From contig JBQTKD010000068.1 in assembly GCA_052386455.1 (NCBI GenBank), positions 1-64,000 of the forward strand: a stretch of DNA of 64,000 nucleotides, read 5' to 3'. Below are positions 6,768-15,567 of the stretch, piece by piece. Position numbers and translations under genes: made by a program. How positions within the stretch are numbered: position 1 is the stretch's first letter; each line of letters opens with the position of its first letter. The stretch comes from JBQTKD01 sp052386455 (GTDB taxonomy: Bacteria > Actinomycetota > Actinomycetes > Sporichthyales > Sporichthyaceae). The notes under the pieces were generated by a model. It was not told the DNA's origin, made no database searches, and was given only the letters and a program-made list of their open reading frames with translations.

Positions 6768-9394
6768 GAGTAGGCCGCCACCTTCGCGGGCCGCTCGACC
6801 AACGCCGACTGGTAGCCGAGCTGCTGGGACCAGTTCCGTCCCCAGCAGCGGACGGTGCGCGACGCGGTGACCGCGCAGGTGTGGCCGCCGCCGGCGTCGA
6901 CGACGCGAACGCCTGACGCCGCCGCGGCCACGGGGCCGGTCGCGTTCTGGCTGGTGTACTTCGCGCCGAGCTGGCCGTAGTAGTTCTGGCCCCAGCATTG
7001 CAGGCCACCGGTGCTGCGCAGCGCGCAGGTGTGCTCCGCGCCGGCGGTCACCGAGGTCGCGTTCGTCACCGAAAGGATCGTCGGCAGCGAGGCGGCCTTC
7101 TTGTTGCCCGTACCGAGCTGTCCGTTGTTGTTCGCTCCCCAGCAGCGGACCAGGGTGTCCGCACCGCGTGCGCAGGTGTGGAGGTTGCCCGCCGAAACCT
7201 CGGTGGCGTTGACCAGGCCGGGCACCGGCACCGGCGTGGTCGAGGTGGCGAGGGTTCCGTTGCCGAGCTGGCCAGAGCCGTTCAGACCCCAGCAGGAGAC
7301 GGTGCCGGCCTCGAGCACCGCGCAGGTGTGGCTGCTGCCCGCCGTGATCGAGCGGACCCCGGCGAGGCCGGGCACCTGGACTGCGGTACCGGAGTCCTGC
7401 CCGGTGCCGTTGCCCAGCTGGCCGCTGGCGTTCGAGCCCCAGCAGAAGACCGTGCCGAGGTCGGTCAGCGCGCAGCTGTGCAGACCGCCGGTGGCCAGGG
7501 CGATCACGCCGCCGACGCCGCCGACCGGCACCGCGCCGGCCGAAGCCTCAGCGGTGCCGTTGCCGAGCTGGCCGGCGGCGTTGCCGCCCCAACACCAGGC
7601 CTGGCCGCCGAGGGGAGCCGCGCAGGTGTGCTGCGCGCCCGCGGCGATCGTGGCGACGCGCGGCAGGTTGGCGATCGGCGCCGGAGCGGCCGAACCGCCC
7701 GCGCCGTCGCCGAAGCCGCCGTGCGTGACGTCCGCGCCCCAACACTGCACGAGCCCGTCCTGCTGCAGGGCGCAGCTGTGGTCCCGGCCGGTCACGACCG
7801 TGGCGACGTCCGCCAGGCCGGGGACCTGCACGGCGTCGTCGGCGTAGAGCCCGGCGCGGCCGTTCCCGATCTGGCCGTAGCCGTTGCCGCCCCAGCAGCG
7901 GGGTGCGCCGTCGACCACGATCGCACAGGTGTGCTCGGAGCCGGCGTCGAGCGAGCGGACACCCTCGAGGCCGGGAACGAAGCGCGGAGCCGGCCGGTCG
8001 TCTGGGCCGGCGAGGGCCAACTGGCCGTTGCGGTTGCCGCCCCAGCACATGACCTTGCCGGCACTGGTGGCGGCGCAGGTGTGCTCGGCGCCGCCGGTGA
8101 TCTGGACGAACCGCTCCTTGGTGGCCACGGCCACCGGTGCGGCCGAACCGACGCCGCCGCCGAGGTCGCCGAGCTGCCCCGACGCGTTGTTGCCCCAGCA
8201 GCGCCCGGCGCCGGTGTAGAGCAGTGCGCAGCTGTGACCGGAACCCACGCCGATGGACTGCACGCCCGCGAGGTTGTCGACCCGGACCGGCTTGGTGGCG
8301 CGGGTGGCGACGTCGCCGTTGCCCAACTGGCCGTTGCCGTTCGCGCCCCAGCAGGAGACCGTCCCGGCGAAGGTCAGCGCGCACGTGTGCCGCAGGCCGA
8401 CGTCGATCGCCCGGACGCCGTAGAGGCCGGAGACCGTTACCGGCTTCGACGAGTCGACGGTGGCGCCGTTGCCGAGCTGCCCGAACGAGTTGTCGCCCCA
8501 GCACTTCACCCGAGACGCGGTGGTCAGCGCGCAGGCGTGCGCGTCTCCGACGCCGACCGCGCTGGCCTTCACACCCTCGACCTTCAGCGGCACGGCCGAG
8601 CTGACGTACGGGCCGCTGCCGCCGGGCACGGCTGCGCCCCAGCAGTACACGTCGCGGCCGCTGGTAGCGCAGCTACGTCCGCCGACGCCGTCCGGCTCGC
8701 CGCCGGTGCTGACCGAGCCGACGTTCGCCAGGCCCTTCACGGTGCGCGGGGTGTTGGCCGGGGTGGCCAGCCCGTTGCCGAGCTGGCCCAGACCGCCCTC
8801 GCCCCAGCACGCGACCTCCCGGGCCGGGGTGACGGCGCAGGTGTGTGCCGCGCCGGCGCTGATCGGCGAGCCGTTCGTGCCGACCACGATGCTCAGAACC
8901 GGCCCCAGCAGCGGCGCCAGCACGGGCTCGGGCTGCGGCGCGAACAGTTCCTCGTAGTCCGGGACCGGGTACGGCTTGAGCAGCTCCTCCAGCAGGTCCG
9001 GAAACGGCTTCGGCTCGGGCAGCTCTTCGACGCCCGGAAGGGGCTGGGGCCGGTCCTCCTCGAGGTCCGGCACCTCCGGCACCTCGGGCAGCTCCTCGGC
9101 GTCCGGAGCCGGCTGCGGGTTCAGCACCGGTTCCAGGAGCGGCTCGACGTCCGGCTTCTCCTGCGGGCCGAGGATCGGCTCCAGCAGTGCGGTGAGCTGA
9201 TCCAGGAGCTGGCTGGTCAGATCGCACACCGCCTGGAAGGGGCCGCAGTCTGCCGGTGCGAACTCCGCCGCACCTCTCGGCACCGCCCCTGCCGGCACTG
9301 CCCCTGCCGGAGCTGCCGCCGATCCGATCAGAACCGATGTCACCACGCACGCGACCAGCCCCATGCGACGGCGCCTTGAAAAACGACCGGACAT
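6764..9394 (-). CDS. Secreted RCC1-repeat (beta-propeller) protein
   Basis: The 876-residue product begins with a Sec signal peptide (basic start, hydrophobic core, cut near AGAVPAGA). Residues about 65-165 are rich in Pro, Glu and Leu (repeats such as PEVPEVPDLEED), a likely spacer. The rest holds about fourteen copies of an RCC1-like unit of roughly 50 residues. Each has an H(T/S)CA strand and a CWG-x5-GQLGNG turn, so two complete seven-bladed propellers would fit. Most units have two cysteines, unlike eukaryotic RCC1, which suits disulfide stabilisation outside the cell. The ATG follows GGGGAGGG. A 14-bp GC palindrome lies at 9413-9426. The ligand is unknown; surface binding or adhesion is inference. 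Confidence 0.88.
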   Translation of the reverse strand: MSGRFSRRRRMGLVACVVTSVLIGSAAAPAGAVPAGAVPRGAAEFAPADCGPFQAVCDLTSQLLDQLTALLEPILGPQEKPDVEPLLEPVLNPQPAPDAEELPEVPEVPDLEEDRPQPLPGVEELPEPKPFPDLLEELLKPYPVPDYEELFAPQPEPVLAPLLGPVLSIVVGTNGSPISAGAAHTCAVTPAREVACWGEGGLGQLGNGLATPANTPRTVKGLANVGSVSTGGEPDGVGGRSCATSGRDVYCWGAAVPGGSGPYVSSAVPLKVEGVKASAVGVGDAHACALTTASRVKCWGDNSFGQLGNGATVDSSKPVTVSGLYGVRAIDVGLRHTCALTFAGTVSCWGANGNGQLGNGDVATRATKPVRVDNLAGVQSIGVGSGHSCALLYTGAGRCWGNNASGQLGDLGGGVGSAAPVAVATKERFVQITGGAEHTCAATSAGKVMCWGGNRNGQLALAGPDDRPAPRFVPGLEGVRSLDAGSEHTCAIVVDGAPRCWGGNGYGQIGNGRAGLYADDAVQVPGLADVATVVTGRDHSCALQQDGLVQCWGADVTHGGFGDGAGGSAAPAPIANLPRVATIAAGAQHTCAAPLGGQAWCWGGNAAGQLGNGTAEASAGAVPVGGVGGVIALATGGLHSCALTDLGTVFCWGSNASGQLGNGTGQDSGTAVQVPGLAGVRSITAGSSHTCAVLEAGTVSCWGLNGSGQLGNGTLATSTTPVPVPGLVNATEVSAGNLHTCARGADTLVRCWGANNNGQLGTGNKKAASLPTILSVTNATSVTAGAEHTCALRSTGGLQCWGQNYYGQLGAKYTSQNATGPVAAAASGVRVVDAGGGHTCAVTASRTVRCWGRNWSQQLGYQSALVERPAKVAAYS

Positions 9395-9511
9395 TACGCC
9401 CTCCCCGAGCGTCCGCGGGCCCGCGGGCCCGCCCCCCTCCGGGCATTGTCCGTTCCCGGCACGGGCTTTCCGGGCTGCCGCGCCGACGCGCGGGGGGACT
9501 CCCGGGAGGAG

Positions 9512-9745
9512 TTAGCTCGCCGCGCTGGTCCGCCGGGGAGTCTCGATGCGGCGCAGGCCGCGCTCGTCGGTGACCAGCGCGAGGTCCCAGTCCCCGTCCG
9601 CGACCGCCAGCAGCGGGTCCCCGTTCATCGGGAGGACCACCAGTTCGCCGTCGTGCTGTTCCGCCCCGGTGGCCTCGGGCCCGAACTCGTGGATCAGGCT
9701 GTGCCGACCCGACATCGGATCTGTCGTGTATACGTAGACGGACAT
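9512..9745 (-). CDS. Small hypothetical protein, 77 residues
   Basis: A short gene with a good ribosome site (GGAAAGGGG, 4 bases before the ATG at 9745). The product starts MSVYVYTTDPMSGRHSLIHEFG and is acidic and soluble, with alternating short strands (ELVVLPMNGDPLLAVADGDWDLALVTDE) that suggest a small beta-sheet domain. I do not recognise it. It is monocistronic and divergent from the EcsC gene by about 145 bp. Confidence 0.6.
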   Translation of the reverse strand: MSVYVYTTDPMSGRHSLIHEFGPEATGAEQHDGELVVLPMNGDPLLAVADGDWDLALVTDERGLRRIETPRRTSAAS

Positions 9746-9889
9746 CCGGCCCCTTTCCGCGAGTTGGGCTCCTTCGTCGCCGCTCCAGGTGCGAGTCTGC
9801 GCCGCTGCGATGGCGATTGGGAACATTGGGAGAGTCGGCGGCGTGTCGAGCGCCGCACCTTGTAGGAGTCGGAAAGGTGCCCAGGTCAG

Positions 9890-10450
9890 ATGCCCGGACG
9901 CGAGGTTGAACCCAGCCGGGACGAGTCCGGGGCCAAGGTCGTCCGCTTCCTGATGCAACGCGGCGTCGACGGATTCGGCCCCTTCAAGAGCGCCCAGGAC
10001 TCCGCGCGCGAGGCGCTCGTCGGCCGCACGCCGGAGGAGGCGGTTCGGCACCTGATCCGCAACCACTGCGTGATCGCCGGCGGCCAGGGCTTCGTCACCG
10101 GGCTCGGCGGAATTCTCGCCACCGCGATCGCGCTGCCGGCCAACCTCGGCGCCTCCTACCTGGTGCAGGTGCACCTGGCCGCCTCCATCGCCTGCGTGTA
10201 CGGGCACGACGAGAACAGCGAGGACGTGCGGACCGCGATCGTCGCGTGCCTCGTCGGCAACGCCGGCACCGAGGTCGTCAAGCGCGTCGGGATGCGCGCC
10301 GGCCGCAAGAAGGCCTCGGTCGCGCTCGCCCGCCGCGTCCCCCTGGTGGGTGGAATCGTCGGTGGCGGGGTGGACCTCGCTGCAACTCGCGCCGTGGGGC
10401 ATTTCGCCGACAGGTATTTCCGCCCCGGCGCACAGCGAAGCGGCGGCTAG
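9890..10450 (+). CDS. EcsC-family protein
   Basis: The 186-residue protein matches the EcsC family, named after the third gene of the Bacillus ecs ABC-transporter operon, whose biochemical role is unknown. It has a central glycine-rich hydrophobic segment (GFVTGLGGILATAIALPANLGASYLVQVHLAASIACVYG), a helical hairpin around VACLVGNAGTEVVKRVG, and a second glycine-rich segment (VPLVGGIVGGGVDLAATRAVG). This pattern suggests membrane association. No ABC-transporter genes lie next to it, so the original ecs context is lost. The sequence GGAAAGGTG is placed for ribosome binding. Confidence 0.8.
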   Translation: MPGREVEPSRDESGAKVVRFLMQRGVDGFGPFKSAQDSAREALVGRTPEEAVRHLIRNHCVIAGGQGFVTGLGGILATAIALPANLGASYLVQVHLAASIACVYGHDENSEDVRTAIVACLVGNAGTEVVKRVGMRAGRKKASVALARRVPLVGGIVGGGVDLAATRAVGHFADRYFRPGAQRSGG

Positions 10451-10518
10451 AGCCCATCCGCAGGGTGCGGCGGCTCCGAAGAACCGACAATTCGGACGTC
10501 TGCTGCGGAGGTCTCCTC

Positions 10519-10923
10519 GTGCGTCGCTATGCCCTGCCCCTCGTCGTTGCCGCCGTCGTGGCCCTGCCCGCCGCCGCGGCCGTGGCCGCCCCGAGCAGCC
10601 CCGGCCTGGACTCCGCGACCACGGACGTCACGCGGATCGCCCCGAAGCTCGAGCAGTACTACTTCGCCAAGGGCTACCCGAAGGACCTCGCCGGCGCGAA
10701 GGCGTCGATGAAGCCCGCCGGGCAGGCCGTGTCCAAGGGCAACAAGGTCGCCGGGTACTCCTACGACGCGGCCGACCGCGAGTTCATCCTCTGCATCCAG
10801 AACAAGTCCGGCGCGTGGGCCACCTACGACACCGCGCCGATGGCCACCGGCGCCGCCGGCGAGAAGGGCGGCTGCCCCAAGGACCTGCGCGGTGGAGACG
10901 AGGGGGGTCACCCGGGCCACTAG
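10519..10923 (+). CDS. Small secreted protein, 134 residues, unknown function
   Basis: The GTG start is set by GGAGGT six bases upstream. The first 25 residues form a classical Sec signal peptide (VRRYALPLVVAAVVALPAAAAVAAP). The mature part has one pattern that recalls the soluble domain of type IV pilin-like proteins (TRIAPKLEQYYFAKGYPKDL, then YSYDAADREFILCIQNKSGAWATYDT). It has two cysteines and a Gly/His-rich tail, and no pilin-type prepeptide. It would be released or lie loosely on the surface. A strong hairpin follows the stop. Confidence 0.75.
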   Translation: MRRYALPLVVAAVVALPAAAAVAAPSSPGLDSATTDVTRIAPKLEQYYFAKGYPKDLAGAKASMKPAGQAVSKGNKVAGYSYDAADREFILCIQNKSGAWATYDTAPMATGAAGEKGGCPKDLRGGDEGGHPGH

Positions 10924-10942
10924 TCCCGAGCGGCCGGACAGG

Positions 10943-10983
10943 AACGGGCCCGGCGACGCGGAGGCGCGTCGCCGGGCCCGTTT
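10943..10983. terminator. Bidirectional rho-independent-type terminator
   Basis: A perfect 18-bp stem (10943-10960 with 10965-10982, core GGGCCCGGCGACGCG) has a GAGG loop. The left arm begins AA and the right arm ends TTT. It lies between the convergent secreted-protein gene and the MFS gene and could stop both. Confidence 0.85.
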
Positions 10984-10994
10984 CGTGCGTTCGG

Positions 10995-12575
10995 CTACTC
11001 CGCCCCGGCCAGGGCGCTCTCCGGCAGGTCGGGGAGCTGCTCCGCTGCGGGCGCCGGCTTCGGCGGGTGCAGGCCCACCGCGGCGACGACGACCAGCGCC
11101 GCGGCGACGGCGACCCCGATTCCGGTGCTGACCCGCATGCCGGCCACGAAGGCCTCGTTCGCCAGGTTCAGCAGGGCCACCGCGGTGTCCGCCGGCAGGT
11201 CCGAGGCCGCGGACACCGCCCCGCCCAGGGTGTCCCGGGCGGCGGCCGCCGCCTCCGGGGTGACTCCGGCGGGCAGGTTGTACAGCCGGTCCCGGTAGAT
11301 CGCGACGCCGATGCTGCCGAACACCGCGATGCCCAGGGCGCCGCCGAGTTCGGCGGCCGTCTCGGAGATGCCCGAGGCGGCCCCGGCCTTCTCCGGCGGG
11401 GCAGACCCGACGATCAGCTCCGTGGTCAGGCCGAACACCGGGCCGAGCCCCAACGAGATGATCACCGAGCCGACGACCACCACGCCCAGGCCGCCGTCCG
11501 CGGCGACGCCGAGCAGCACGGCCAGACCGACGACGGCGACCGCCAGCCCGCCGGCCACCAGCGTCTTCGCCCCGATCCGGCCCACCAGCCGTGGAGTGGC
11601 CTGCGAGGTCAGCACGAACCCGATCGCGCCGGGCACGCCCCACGCTCCGGCCTCCAGCGGAGACAGCCCGAGCACGAGCTGCAGGTACTGGAAGACGAAG
11701 ATGAAGTACCCGATCATCACGAAGATCGAGAAGAAGTTCACCGACAGCGCGGTGTTGAAGGCGCGGACCTTGAACAGCGACACGTCGATCATCGGGTCCG
11801 CCAGCTGCTGCTGACGCCGCACCCACGCCACGCCGACGAGCAGGCCGCAGGTCAGCGCCGCGGTGGCGGTGTGGTTCACCCCGTGCGTGGCGATGTCCTT
11901 CAGCGCGTAGACCACGCCGAGCGCCGCAACCACCGACATCGCCGCGCTGGCCAGGTCCAGGCGCCCCGCCGTGGGGTCCTTGTACTCGGGCAGCACCTTC
12001 GGGCCCAGGATCAGCAGTGCGGCCATGACGGGCAGGGCCAGCAGGAACACAGATCCCCACCAGAACGCCTCGAGCATCACGCCGCCGACGATCGGACCGA
12101 TCGCCGAGCCCGCGGAGAACGCGCCGATCCACGCGGCGATCGCCAACGACCGCTGCCGCGGGTCTTCGAACATGTGGAAGATCAGCGACAGCGTCGACGG
12201 GGCCAGGGTGGCGCCGGAGATGCCGAGCAGCGCGCGGGACAGGATCAGCATCTCCGCGCTGGTGGAGAACGCCGCCAGCAGCGAGGTGACGCCGAACGCG
12301 GCCGCACCGATCAGCAGCAGGCGGCGGCGGCCGATCCGGTCTCCCAGGGAGCCCATCAGGATCAGCGACCCGGCCACCATGAAGCCGTACACGTCGATGA
12401 TCCACAGCAGTTGGGTGCTCGAGGGCGCCAAGTCCTCGGAGATCTGCGGCACCGCGAGGTGCAGGACGGTCAGGTCCATCACGTAGATCAGGGCGGCCAG
12501 CAAAAGCACCGACAGCCCGATCCACTCGCTGCGGCCCGCGAGCCGCGGCTCTGCGCCGGGCGGGCTGGTCTGCAT
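10995..12575 (-). CDS. DHA2-type MFS drug efflux transporter (14 helices)
   Basis: The 526-residue membrane protein has the order and number of hydrophobic segments of the DHA2 (QacA/EmrB/SmvA-like) proton antiporters. Motif A between helices 2 and 3 is GSLGDRIGRRRLL. The first helix ends in the family's MDLTVLHLAVPQI, which carries the membrane Asp typical of drug:H+ antiporters. The long periplasmic loop before the last helix (LPAGVTPEAAAAARDTLGG) is also usual. ATG at 12575 and TTG at 12578 are both possible; GGAG lies 6-9 bases upstream. No TetR gene is adjacent, although GTTTC-N6-GAAAC (12672-12687) in the divergent promoter region could be an operator. Substrates are unknown. Confidence 0.92.
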   Translation of the reverse strand: MQTSPPGAEPRLAGRSEWIGLSVLLLAALIYVMDLTVLHLAVPQISEDLAPSSTQLLWIIDVYGFMVAGSLILMGSLGDRIGRRRLLLIGAAAFGVTSLLAAFSTSAEMLILSRALLGISGATLAPSTLSLIFHMFEDPRQRSLAIAAWIGAFSAGSAIGPIVGGVMLEAFWWGSVFLLALPVMAALLILGPKVLPEYKDPTAGRLDLASAAMSVVAALGVVYALKDIATHGVNHTATAALTCGLLVGVAWVRRQQQLADPMIDVSLFKVRAFNTALSVNFFSIFVMIGYFIFVFQYLQLVLGLSPLEAGAWGVPGAIGFVLTSQATPRLVGRIGAKTLVAGGLAVAVVGLAVLLGVAADGGLGVVVVGSVIISLGLGPVFGLTTELIVGSAPPEKAGAASGISETAAELGGALGIAVFGSIGVAIYRDRLYNLPAGVTPEAAAAARDTLGGAVSAASDLPADTAVALLNLANEAFVAGMRVSTGIGVAVAAALVVVAAVGLHPPKPAPAAEQLPDLPESALAGAE

Positions 12576-12731
12576 CAAGGCGGGCTCCTGTCGACGTGTC
12601 TGTGTGCGGGAACATCGTCGCCATCAAGACGGATTCCCGCACCTGAATTCATCGACGAACGCCGGCGAGAAGTTTCACGAACGAAACCACGCGCAGGCGT
12701 TGTGTTTGTACCGCGGGGGTACGACAGAAAC

Positions 12732-13268
12732 GTGACCCTGACCCCCCTGCGCTCCGCGGCCGACCCTGCGATCCGCTCCGTCGACAGCCGCGCTCACGAC
12801 CTCGGTCTGCTGATCCTTCGCATGTCCTTCGGCCTCCTCATGGCCGGTCACGGTGCCCAGAAGCTGTTCGGCTGGTTCGGCGGCAAGGGCCTCGACGGCA
12901 CCGCCGACGGATTCCAGAACCTCGGCTACAGCCCCGCCAAACTGTTCGCTTTCGTCGCCGGCACCACGGAGTTCGGCGCGGGCCTGTTGCTCGCGTTCGG
13001 TGCTCTCACCCCGCTGGCCTGCGCCGGGGTCGTCGGCGTCATGGTGAATGCGATCAGCGTGCACTGGGACGCCGGCGTCTACGGCGACGGCTACGAGATG
13101 GCGCTGCTCTACGCCCTTGCGGCGGTCGGCATCGCGTTCGTCGGACCCGGCCGGTACGCCCTGGACCGCGGCCGCTCCTGGGGGTCCGGCGGGTTGGCGC
13201 TGGGGGCCGGCGCGCTCGTGCTCGGCGCCGGCACCGCGCTGATCGTTCTCGCAGCGTTCAAGGGCTAG
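12732..13268 (+). CDS. DoxX-family membrane protein
   Basis: The 178-residue protein has four hydrophobic segments and the DoxX signature near the N-terminus (LILRMSFGLLMAGHGAQKLFGWFGG), followed by FVAGTTEFGAGLLLAFGALTPLA. DoxX proteins are inner-membrane redox-associated proteins; in mycobacteria one forms a complex with superoxide dismutase and a thiol oxidoreductase. No such partner lies nearby. The GTG at 12732 is preferred because upstream sequence is not protein-like. The stop lies in a CTAG whose other strand is the stop codon of a relic gene end (13263-13306). Confidence 0.88.
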   Translation: MTLTPLRSAADPAIRSVDSRAHDLGLLILRMSFGLLMAGHGAQKLFGWFGGKGLDGTADGFQNLGYSPAKLFAFVAGTTEFGAGLLLAFGALTPLACAGVVGVMVNAISVHWDAGVYGDGYEMALLYALAAVGIAFVGPGRYALDRGRSWGSGGLALGAGALVLGAGTALIVLAAFKG

Positions 13269-13306
13269 TCCACGCGGACCCCAACGCCGAGGAGGTCGGC
13301 GAGGGC
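13263..13306 (-). pseudogene. Relic of the 3' end of the giant SNF2-like gene
   Basis: These 44 bases match 15566-15609, the last codons of the giant minus-strand gene, at 40 positions. Translated on the minus strand the copy reads ALADLLGVGVRVD-stop against ALADLLGVRVRVD-stop. Three of the four differences are synonymous and one gives Gly for Arg. The relic's stop shares CTAG with the DoxX stop. The simplest reading is that DoxX and the giant gene were once direct convergent neighbours and the protease/lipoprotein segment came between them later. Confidence 0.75.
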
Positions 13307-13664
13307 CGCTGACACTCGTCCGGCATGAGCGGCCGGGTGTGATCGTTTGATTGAGGCGGTAGCGACAAGTTCGTCCGCCCTCACCCGACACGAACGCACC
13401 GATTCCCGATCTTCTGGCGCGACGGCCACCGCCCGTCGAGGCAGAACTCCTTCGCAGTTTCGAACGGGATGGAGTTCGCGCGCGCTGCCGTTCGCGCGCG
13501 CTGCGGCGGCGATTCCCCCTCCCGCCCGTGAACGAGATCTGAGATCAGCCTTTCGTCGACTTGCGTGAGCCGAAGGTACGGGGCCGATTGAGGTTGCGCC
13601 GCGTCCGAGTTATCGGGGGGCGGTCGCGCCTTCCCAATCTGATGCCACCAGTTGGGAGAGAACG
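13307..13664. other. Gene-free stretch upstream of the protease
   Basis: No convincing gene was found. The sequence is less GC-rich than its surroundings, with several short A/T runs, and probably holds the protease promoter. A minus-strand frame of about 137 codons runs from the protease gene into it, but it has no protein-like composition and overlaps the signal-peptide coding region. Confidence 0.5.
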
Positions 13665-15026
13665 ATGCGGTTCGCATCCAAGTCGCTGTCCGCGGCTGCG
13701 GCGCTGCTGCTTGTTGCTGCGCTTGGTGTGCCGGCGGCTGCAGCTGGCGAGGCCACCGATCGCAGGATCGTTCCGCCGGCCGTCGCACCGGCACTTGAAG
13801 AGGCCGTCGCGGGAGTGTCCACCGTGTGGCAGGAGTCGATCCGTCTTCGCGGTGAGCTCGGTTTTTCGCTTACACCGAGTGCACTCGCTGCAGCCCTGCC
13901 TGCTGGCGTGGCGCTCGCCGACGATAAGCGTCTCTATCAGTTCGTGAACAACTGGGGTTTCATCGGGACCGCCGCCGAGGCGGCGGAAATGGCACGCCGC
14001 GAGGCGCTGGTGACGGACTTGCTTCCGACCCTAGACAAGCTCGCCGGACAAGCCGGCTACGCAGGCCACTTTCTCGACAACGCCCGCGGCGGGGTGCTCG
14101 TTGTTCAGTTCGCGGGCGGCATACCTGTCGGCGCGGAAGCCGAGCTCGCCAAACACATTCCCGCCGCCGGCGGGAGTACGCCGCGGAACATCGAACTCCG
14201 GACTGTGAAAGTCAGCTCGAGCCAACTCACTGCGGCCATCCGCGCGCTCTGGGACACCCACCCCGAGTATCTGGTCGCGGTCGCCGAGGACGTGTCCAAC
14301 AACGGCCTCGATATCACCTTGTCGCAGCAGGCGACCGACAAGGATCGACTGGCCATCCAGTCGGGTCTCTCCGTTCCAGTCTCCTTCGGCACTGGGAAAG
14401 GTCAGGACGAGGCGTGCACGAGTCGCTCCCAGTGCAACTCCCCTCAGCGCGGCGGGGTCGCGCTCGATGCAGAGCAGCCCTGTAGTGCGGGCTGGGTTGT
14501 GCAGACTGGCGAGGCGGCCGGTGTCCTCACTGCGGGCCACTGCTGGTGGGGGTCGAACAGCGGCACCGTCACATCCGGCTCGGCGGGCACCTTCGGACAC
14601 AAAACCTCCCTCAACGCGCTGAGCCCAGGCACTCACGCGGATATGCGCTACCTTGCGGCAGGGGACCCGCGTGCCTGGCTGTACGAGGACAACACCGACA
14701 GGCAACGCGTCGTGACCGGCTCCAATCTCGGGGCCGTCGGACTCACCGCCTGCCTGTACGCACGCAGTTCCGCCACGCCGCGATGCGGCACCATCAAGAG
14801 CACCAACGCGAGCCACAAGAGCAGCACCACAGGCTTTACCGTCTACGGACAGTCGTCGGCGACCTACGGCAGTTCGAGCGGGGACAGCGGCGGCGCCGTA
14901 GCCAGTGGGACCGTCGGCAACATCGCACGAGGGGTCCACGTCGCCAGCCCTGGCGGCGGCGTCAAACACTACTCCTGGATCGGATACAGCTCCATGTACG
15001 GTCTGGGACAACTGATGACGGGCTGA
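13665..15026 (+). CDS. Secreted chymotrypsin-fold (S1-like) serine protease with long propeptide
   Basis: The 453-residue product has a signal peptide of about 27 residues ending in AAAAG. A pro-region of about 220 residues follows, then a trypsin-like domain. The triad can be placed: His292 in VLTAGHCWW, Asp326 in THADMRYLA, Ser408 in SSGDSGGAVASG. Cysteine pairs around His292 and around residues 366-373 suit disulfides in an exported enzyme. The domain layout recalls actinobacterial streptogrisin / alpha-lytic proteases, whose propeptides chaperone folding. GGGAGAG precedes the ATG. A lipoprotein gene follows after 21 bp. Base composition is less extreme than in neighbours, consistent with later acquisition. 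Confidence 0.88.
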   Translation: MRFASKSLSAAAALLLVAALGVPAAAAGEATDRRIVPPAVAPALEEAVAGVSTVWQESIRLRGELGFSLTPSALAAALPAGVALADDKRLYQFVNNWGFIGTAAEAAEMARREALVTDLLPTLDKLAGQAGYAGHFLDNARGGVLVVQFAGGIPVGAEAELAKHIPAAGGSTPRNIELRTVKVSSSQLTAAIRALWDTHPEYLVAVAEDVSNNGLDITLSQQATDKDRLAIQSGLSVPVSFGTGKGQDEACTSRSQCNSPQRGGVALDAEQPCSAGWVVQTGEAAGVLTAGHCWWGSNSGTVTSGSAGTFGHKTSLNALSPGTHADMRYLAAGDPRAWLYEDNTDRQRVVTGSNLGAVGLTACLYARSSATPRCGTIKSTNASHKSSTTGFTVYGQSSATYGSSSGDSGGAVASGTVGNIARGVHVASPGGGVKHYSWIGYSSMYGLGQLMTG

Positions 15027-15047
15027 CCGTCCAGATTCGGGGAATCG

Positions 15048-15509
15048 ATGAGGGCTCGAGTGCTTGCAGCAGTGGCGGCGTGTCTGGGGGCGCTCCTGCC
15101 AACGGGATGCGCTGCGTCGAAATCCAGTAGCAGCCTGTGCTCCGATTCCGAATACGCGAATCCCCAAGCTGCGCTGGCCGCCGCCGACTGGGTTGGCCAG
15201 GCCTTCGTCAAGGGGCCGCGTACGGGCGCCACAGATATGGATCGTGCAGCTCGCGTGTACGAGGTACGCACGACTGGACTCCGGGGCTTCAAGGGAGACG
15301 ACGTCGGGTACGACGCACTCCCCGTGCTCTCAACCCCACGCTGCGGCGACAAGCCGTATCCCGACGGAGATCCCCTCGAAGGCAGGGAAGGGCAGCAGGT
15401 GATCCTGTTCCTGTCGCGCGGCGACGACGGATCCTGGCGCACGCTCAGCTACAGGCACGGCGTCCTGCCGGGCGCTGACGGTGCCCTTCCCGCCACGTGG
15501 CCCCGGTGA
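15048..15509 (+). CDS. Small lipoprotein, 153 residues
   Basis: The N-terminus is a lipoprotein signal peptide with lipobox LPTGC, so Cys21 would be lipid-modified and the protein anchored outside the membrane. The mature part has two further cysteines (SLCSDSEYANPQAALAAADW and STPRCGDKPYPDGDP) and ends in a compact beta-rich segment (GQQVILFLSRGDDGSWRTLSYRHGVLPGADG). The family is not recognised. It is 21 bp downstream of the protease gene and probably co-transcribed. A role as inhibitor, anchor or partner of the protease is conceivable but unproven. Confidence 0.8.
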   Translation: MRARVLAAVAACLGALLPTGCAASKSSSSLCSDSEYANPQAALAAADWVGQAFVKGPRTGATDMDRAARVYEVRTTGLRGFKGDDVGYDALPVLSTPRCGDKPYPDGDPLEGREGQQVILFLSRGDDGSWRTLSYRHGVLPGADGALPATWPR

Positions 15510-15567
15510 ACGTGCGCCACGGTGCAGCGATCGGCCGTGCCGCCCAGCCTCGGGCAGACCACACCGG

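Noticed and set aside
6980..8860. Regular recurrence of CCCCAGCA-type words, as if a CRISPR array or tandem DNA repeat
   Set aside because: The period follows the protein repeat (CWG units of RCC1 blades), the spacing varies and the DNA is not identical between units. No spacer structure is present.
13381..13794. Minus-strand 137-codon frame near the protease start
   Set aside because: It overlaps the protease signal-peptide coding sequence, and its Gln/Arg/Pro-rich product has no protein-like pattern or start signal.
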